Translations under genes and position numbers: made by a program
Shown here: positions 6,574-9,622 of the stretch, in pieces
Layout: the number at the start of each line of letters is the position of its first letter
How positions within the stretch are numbered: position 1 is the first letter of the stretch
The notes under the pieces: generated by a model
Database searches by the model: none
Seen by the model: only the letters and a program-made list of their open reading frames with translations
Told to the model about the DNA's origin: nothing
Assembly (NCBI GenBank): GCA_958444395.1
Contig: CAUCOL010000039.1
Coordinates: 1-9,622, forward strand
Length of the DNA: 9,622 nt
DNA from: an uncultured Lachnospiraceae bacterium
Lineage (GTDB): Bacteria; Bacillota; Clostridia; Lachnospirales; Lachnospiraceae
Direction of reading: 5' to 3'

Positions 6574-7581
6574 ATGCGTGAATTACAGATGCATGACCAG
6601 GAAGAGGGACAGAGACTGGATCGTGTCCTGATGAAATATATGCAGCTTGCACCTAAGAGTTTTATTTATAAAATGCTGCGCAAAAAAAATATAAAATTAA
6701 ACGGAAAAAAAGCAGATGGTACGGAACGGCTGCACAGTGGTGATCAGATCGCATTGTATCTGGCAGATGAAACGATCGATGGATTCCGACAGGCGGCACC
6801 GGCTGTAAAGATGCCATCGGAAGCAAAGGAAAAGCTGGCAGTTGTTTATGAAGATGAAGATATTTTATTCATCAATAAACCGGTCGGTATGCTGTCCCAA
6901 AAAGCAGACAAGTCAGATGTGTCTCTGGTGGAATATCTGATCGGGTATCTGGTCAGTACAGGAGCGATCACGCGGCAGCAGCTGGAGACATTTCATCCAG
7001 GCATCTGTAACCGGCTTGACCGGAATACAAGCGGTCTGGTCGCAGCAGGCAAAACGGCGCAGGGACTGCGCTGGCTGAATCAGCTGTTTCGGGACAGAGA
7101 TCTGAAGAAGTATTATCTCTGCGTGGTGCGGGGGATCGTACACAAGGGCAGCCGGATCGATGGCTATCTGGTGAAGGATCCTGTGAAAAATACCGTGCGT
7201 GTGTATGAGCAGCAAAGGGAAGGCGCCGACCGGATCCTGACCGAATATACACCGCTGCAGACAGGCAGCTGGCAGGGCAGACAGTATACTTTATTGAAGG
7301 TACATCTGATCACCGGCAAATCGCATCAGATCCGTGCACATCTGCAAAGCATCGGACACCCGATCGTAGGCGATACCAAATATGGGACAGATGAGGATAA
7401 TACATTATTCCGGCAGAAGCTTTATCTGCGCCATCAATTACTGCATGCGTGGAAGCTGGAACTGGGAGCACCGGACTATCTGCCAAAGCTATACCATCAT
7501 AAAGTATTTTATGCACAGATTCCGACAGAGTTTCAGAAGATTCTTGCAGCATTGTCGATCCCGACGGATAAGATTATATAA
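6574..7581 (+). CDS. RluA-family pseudouridine synthase with S4 domain
   Basis: Isomerises specific uridines in RNA, most likely 23S rRNA, to pseudouridine. The 335-residue protein has an N-terminal S4 RNA-binding domain (GQRLDRVLMKYM at 12-23, KSFIYKMLRKKNIKLNGKKA at 28-47). The RluA catalytic domain starts near 88 (VVYEDEDILFINKPVGMLSQ at 90-109). The catalytic aspartate is D149 in HPGICNRLDRNTSGL (141-155). The conserved LITGKSHQIRAHL (245-257) and HAWKLEL motifs follow. An in-frame ATG at 6508 would add 22 residues encoded entirely by the 39-bp repeat and its flank (MAWKSIAVS...). I prefer ATG 6574, where homologs of this type begin. Its best ribosome binding site, AAAGGG at 6556-6561, is 12 bases away, which is long. 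The RNA target (RluC- or RluD-like) cannot be settled from sequence alone. Confidence 0.9.
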   Translation: MRELQMHDQEEGQRLDRVLMKYMQLAPKSFIYKMLRKKNIKLNGKKADGTERLHSGDQIALYLADETIDGFRQAAPAVKMPSEAKEKLAVVYEDEDILFINKPVGMLSQKADKSDVSLVEYLIGYLVSTGAITRQQLETFHPGICNRLDRNTSGLVAAGKTAQGLRWLNQLFRDRDLKKYYLCVVRGIVHKGSRIDGYLVKDPVKNTVRVYEQQREGADRILTEYTPLQTGSWQGRQYTLLKVHLITGKSHQIRAHLQSIGHPIVGDTKYGTDEDNTLFRQKLYLRHQLLHAWKLELGAPDYLPKLYHHKVFYAQIPTEFQKILAALSIPTDKII

Positions 7582-7598
7582 AGGAAATGAGGATTACT

Positions 7599-8132
7599 AT
7601 GGCATCCTGGTCATCAAGAGGACTGCGTGGTTCCATGCTGGAGGAATCACTGAATATGACGAATGAAAAGTACCGGCAGGATAAACTGGCCCTGGTGCAG
7701 AAGATACCGACGCCGATTACGCCGATGGAATTTGATAAGGAGAAACATCAGATTACACTGGCGTATTTTGACCAGAAAAGTACGGTTGATTATCTGGGGA
7801 ATGTACAGGGAATCCCGATCTGCTATGATGCCAAAGAGTGCGCAGTAGAGAGCTTTCCGATCCAGAATATTCATCCGCATCAGGTAGAATTTATGACAGA
7901 GTTTGAGCATCAGCAGGGAATTTCCTTTCTGATCATTTATTTTAGCAGACAGGACATCTATTATTATGTGCCCTATCGGGATATGATGCGTTTCTGGAAC
8001 CGTGCGCAGGCAGGGGGAAGGAAGAGTTTTCACAGGGATGAACTGGATCAGAGTTATCGTATACCGGTTCGGAGTCAGGTGTTTATTCATTATCTGGAAC
8101 CGTTGCAGAAGGATCTGGAAAGCCGTAGCTGA
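7599..8132 (+). CDS. recU: Holliday junction resolvase RecU
   Basis: RecU cuts four-way DNA junctions during recombination and chromosome segregation in Firmicutes. The 177-residue protein follows B. subtilis RecU along its length: SSRGLRGSMLEESLNMTNEK (5-24), KIPTPITPMEF (35-45), STVDYLGNVQGIPICYDAKE (61-80), FPIQNIHPHQVEFM (86-99) and a C-terminal GRKSFHRDELD (140-150). The nuclease metal site is recognisable as D64, D77 and K79 (D-xK in DAKE), plus E15 or E16. B. subtilis has Glu at the D77 position. It lacks the roughly 25-30 residue leader of the B. subtilis protein. ATG 7599 is preferred because GAGG at 7589-7592 lies 6 bases upstream; an in-frame ATG at 7587 is too close to AAGGA. It follows the pseudouridine synthase by 17 bp. 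Many Firmicutes pair recU with a penicillin-binding protein gene; none is seen here. Confidence 0.92.
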   Translation: MASWSSRGLRGSMLEESLNMTNEKYRQDKLALVQKIPTPITPMEFDKEKHQITLAYFDQKSTVDYLGNVQGIPICYDAKECAVESFPIQNIHPHQVEFMTEFEHQQGISFLIIYFSRQDIYYYVPYRDMMRFWNRAQAGGRKSFHRDELDQSYRIPVRSQVFIHYLEPLQKDLESRS

Positions 8133-8209
8133 CAGCAGATTTTCTGGGAAAAGGAGCTGGCAGCAGATGCATTCCGAAGGCAGACAGAGGATACAACATA
8201 AATATTTAG

Positions 8210-8225
8210 ACACAATATATAGTTT
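8210..8225 (+). promoter_or_regulatory. NrdR box 1 (operator for ribonucleotide reductase repressor)
   Basis: ACACAATATATAGTTT matches the known NrdR operator consensus acaCwAtATaTwGtgt at 15 of 16 positions by eye. NrdR is an ATP-cone, zinc-ribbon repressor that shuts down nrd genes when dATP is high. The site lies 199 bp before nrdD, the expected target. Confidence 0.82.
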
Positions 8226-8240
8226 AAGTTGAAAATATTT

Positions 8241-8256
8241 TAACTATATATTGTGT
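8241..8256 (+). promoter_or_regulatory. NrdR box 2
   Basis: TAACTATATATTGTGT matches the NrdR consensus at 14 of 16 positions. It starts 31 bp after box 1 (15-bp spacer), the three-helical-turn spacing known for paired NrdR boxes. It ends 8 bp before the -35 element of the nrdD promoter. Confidence 0.82.
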
Positions 8257-8264
8257 CTTTTGCG

Positions 8265-8293
8265 TTGACAGACACTATGGGTTGTGATACAGT
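8265..8293 (+). promoter_or_regulatory. Sigma-A-type promoter for nrdD
   Basis: A consensus -35 TTGACA (8265-8270) is separated by 17 bp from TACAGT (8288-8293), which is preceded by the extended -10 dinucleotide TG at 8285-8286 (TGaTACAGT). Transcription should start near 8299-8301, giving a leader of about 124 bases before the TTG start of nrdD. I see no known riboswitch in that leader. It is the best promoter in the window and lies against the NrdR boxes. Confidence 0.75.
8272..8287 (+). promoter_or_regulatory. Candidate third NrdR box inside the nrdD promoter spacer
   Basis: ACACTATGGGTTGTGA matches the NrdR consensus at 12 of 16 positions; the outer arms ACACTAT and TTGTG fit, while the central ATA is replaced by GGG. 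It starts exactly 31 bp after box 2 and occupies the space between the -35 and -10 elements. Binding here would directly block RNA polymerase. The phase and position make it more convincing than the match alone. Confidence 0.5.
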
Positions 8294-8415
8294 AAAATGC
8301 GACGGCTATTCGGACAGATCGTCATGTTTGATGGAGCAGGGAACCGGACAGACAGTGAATTTCTCCGTGTGCTTCATTAAGCGTTTGCAACTGAGAAACA
8401 AAAAGAAAGTAGGTT

Positions 8416-8420
8416 GAGGT
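8416..8420 (+). promoter_or_regulatory. Ribosome binding site that fixes the TTG start of nrdD
   Basis: GAGGT ends three bases before TTG 8424. An in-frame TGA at 8415-8417 rules out any start further upstream, and the first in-frame ATG is about 50 codons later, inside the ATP-cone domain. TTG 8424 is therefore the only start that keeps the full domain. Confidence 0.6.
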
Positions 8421-8423
8421 AGT

Positions 8424-9622
8424 TTGAAAATTATTAAGCGTAGTGGAACAGAGGATGTATTTGATATTACGAAGATCACGGCAGCGATCAACAAGGCAAA
8501 TAAAGAGGTGACTGCCGGAGAACGTCTTTCATTGCAGCAGATCCAGGAAATCGCATCGAATGTAGAGCAGATGTGTATGGATCTGAACCGTGCACCGAGT
8601 GTCGAAGAGATTCAGGATATGGTAGAGAATCAGATCATGAATCTGCGTGCTTTTTCGCTGGCAAGAAAATACATTACATATCGTTATACAAGAGCACTGG
8701 TGCGTAAATCGAATTCGACAGATAAGCAGATCCTGAGCTTACTGGAGTGCAATAATGAGGAAGTGAAACAGGAAAATTCCAATAAAAATCCGACAGTCAA
8801 CAGCGTGCAGAGAGACTATATGGCAGGTGAGGTCAGCAAGGATATTACGAAGCGTTTTCTTCTGCCGGAGGATATTGTACAGGCACATGAACAGGGTATC
8901 ATCCATTTTCATGATTCCGATTATTTTGCACAGCATATGCATAATTGCTGTCTGGTCAATCTGGAAGATATGCTGCAGAACGGAACTGTCATCAGTGAGA
9001 CGATGATCGAGAAGCCAAAGAGTTTTTCGACTGCGTGCAATATTGCAACACAGAGCATAGCTCAGATCGCCAGTTCACAGTATGGCGGCCAGAGCATCAG
9101 TCTGGCACACCTGGCGCCGTTTGTAGATGTCAGCCGCAAGAAATTCCGCAAGATGGTGAAAGAAGAATTTGAAGAAGCAGGCATCCATGTGCCACAGGAG
9201 CAGATCGAGGCGGTAGCTGAGCTGCGTGTAAAAGACGAGATCAAAAAGGGTGTACAGATGATCCAGTATCAGGTGATCACACTGATGACGACCAACGGAC
9301 AGGCACCGTTTGTGACAGTCTTTATGTACCTGAATGAAGTGCCGGAGGGCAGAACCAGGGATGATCTGGCTCTGGTGACAGAGGAAATCCTGCGTCAGCG
9401 TATGCTGGGTGTCAAAAATGAAAAGGGTGTGTATATCACACCGGCATTTCCAAAGCTGATCTATGTACTGGAGGAAAACAATGTCCGTGAAGGGTCAAAG
9501 TACTGGTATCTGACAAAGCTGGCAGCACAGTGTACTGCCAAGCGGATGGTTCCGGATTACATCTCTGAGAAGATCATGCTGCAGTTAAAGGATGGAAACT
9601 GCTATCCATGTATGGGTTGTCG
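8424..9622 (+). CDS. nrdD: Anaerobic (class III) ribonucleoside-triphosphate reductase, N-terminal part, runs off window
   Basis: NrdD reduces ribonucleoside triphosphates to deoxyribonucleotides by glycyl-radical chemistry without oxygen. The reading frame from TTG 8424 is open to the window end (399 full codons). It starts MKIIKRSGTEDVFDITKITA, an ATP-cone regulatory domain (about 1-95) that senses ATP and dATP. The reductase domain follows with IIHFHDSDYFAQHMHNCCLV (C175, C176 region, holding one active-site cysteine), the TTNGQAPFVTVFMYLNE motif and, at the very end, GNCYPCMGC (C393, C396, C399), which carries the second active-site cysteine region. The C-terminal zinc site and glycyl-radical loop lie beyond the window, so activity cannot be fully judged. 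It has its own promoter and NrdR operators. The activase gene nrdG is expected downstream but is not visible. Confidence 0.95.
   Translation, partial: MKIIKRSGTEDVFDITKITAAINKANKEVTAGERLSLQQIQEIASNVEQMCMDLNRAPSVEEIQDMVENQIMNLRAFSLARKYITYRYTRALVRKSNSTDKQILSLLECNNEEVKQENSNKNPTVNSVQRDYMAGEVSKDITKRFLLPEDIVQAHEQGIIHFHDSDYFAQHMHNCCLVNLEDMLQNGTVISETMIEKPKSFSTACNIATQSIAQIASSQYGGQSISLAHLAPFVDVSRKKFRKMVKEEFEEAGIHVPQEQIEAVAELRVKDEIKKGVQMIQYQVITLMTTNGQAPFVTVFMYLNEVPEGRTRDDLALVTEEILRQRMLGVKNEKGVYITPAFPKLIYVLEENNVREGSKYWYLTKLAAQCTAKRMVPDYISEKIMLQLKDGNCYPCMGC

Larger units (their letters stand above)
8208..8261 (+). terminator. Perfect 17-bp inverted repeat, possible weak terminator for recU
   Basis: AGACACAATATATAGTT (8208-8224) is the exact reverse complement of AACTATATATTGTGTCT (8242-8258), with 17 bases between. 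A short T-run (8258-8261) follows. As RNA this could fold into a hairpin and might end the recU transcript. However, the stem has only four G-C pairs and the T-run is only four bases, so it would be a poor terminator. The same bases are better explained as two NrdR boxes; both roles could coexist. Confidence 0.4.

Noticed and set aside
7647..8213. 188-codon open frame on the - strand opposite recU
   Set aside because: It is the antisense shadow of recU, whose motifs are clear on the + strand; the predicted protein has no family features.
8205..8258. Alternative promoter within the NrdR boxes (TTTAAG or TTGAAA with TATATT)
   Set aside because: Spacings are 18 or 12 bp with weak -35 matches; the TATA-like bases are explained by the operator consensus, and a much better promoter lies just downstream.
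8300..8423. Riboswitch in the nrdD leader
   Set aside because: No cobalamin, purine or other known aptamer signature, and only weak short pairings such as GACG/CGTC near 8301-8323.

Overview
The window looks like a stretch of core chromosome from an obligately anaerobic Firmicute, most likely a gut-type clostridium of the Lachnospiraceae. This is inferred from the combination of RNase Y, RecU, a single-domain RelQ-type alarmone synthetase, a RACo-like ASKHA ATPase and the class III (oxygen-sensitive) ribonucleotide reductase NrdD, together with AGGAGG-like ribosome binding sites and frequent GTG/TTG start codons. All supported genes lie on the + strand. I see no tRNA, rRNA, insertion sequence, phage gene or CRISPR array.

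Layout. Bases 2-145 are the last 47 codons of rny (RNase Y), followed by a clear intrinsic terminator (179-224). A run of eight genes follows, mostly with short gaps: a ferredoxin-less RACo-type ASKHA ATPase (334-1725), proC (1743-2534), a membrane-anchored M23 peptidase (2644-3324), a RelQ-type (p)ppGpp synthetase (3489-4298), an RsmF-like 16S rRNA m5C methyltransferase (4314-5855), an unrecognised two-helix membrane protein (5866-6468), an RluA-family pseudouridine synthase (6574-7581) and recU (7599-8132). No convincing terminator separates them, so they may be partly co-transcribed. The theme is housekeeping: proline synthesis, wall remodelling, stringent response, rRNA modification and recombination. 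A 39-bp tandem duplication (6482-6559) sits directly before the pseudouridine synthase.

The 291-bp gap between recU and nrdD (8133-8423) is the most informative non-coding stretch. It holds two strong matches to the NrdR operator (8210-8225 and 8241-8256) and a weaker third one (8272-8287). Their starts are spaced by exactly 31 bp, which keeps them on the same DNA face. The third box fills the spacer of a near-consensus promoter (TTGACA, 17 bp, extended -10). This promoter should drive nrdD, which starts at a TTG codon (8424) and runs off the window after 399 codons. The first two boxes are also exact inverted copies of each other and could form a 17-bp hairpin at the end of the recU transcript.

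Nothing here looks like a new defence, mobile or biosynthetic system. The points most worth a second look are the three-box NrdR array, the 39-bp tandem repeat, and the ferredoxin-less RACo-like protein.
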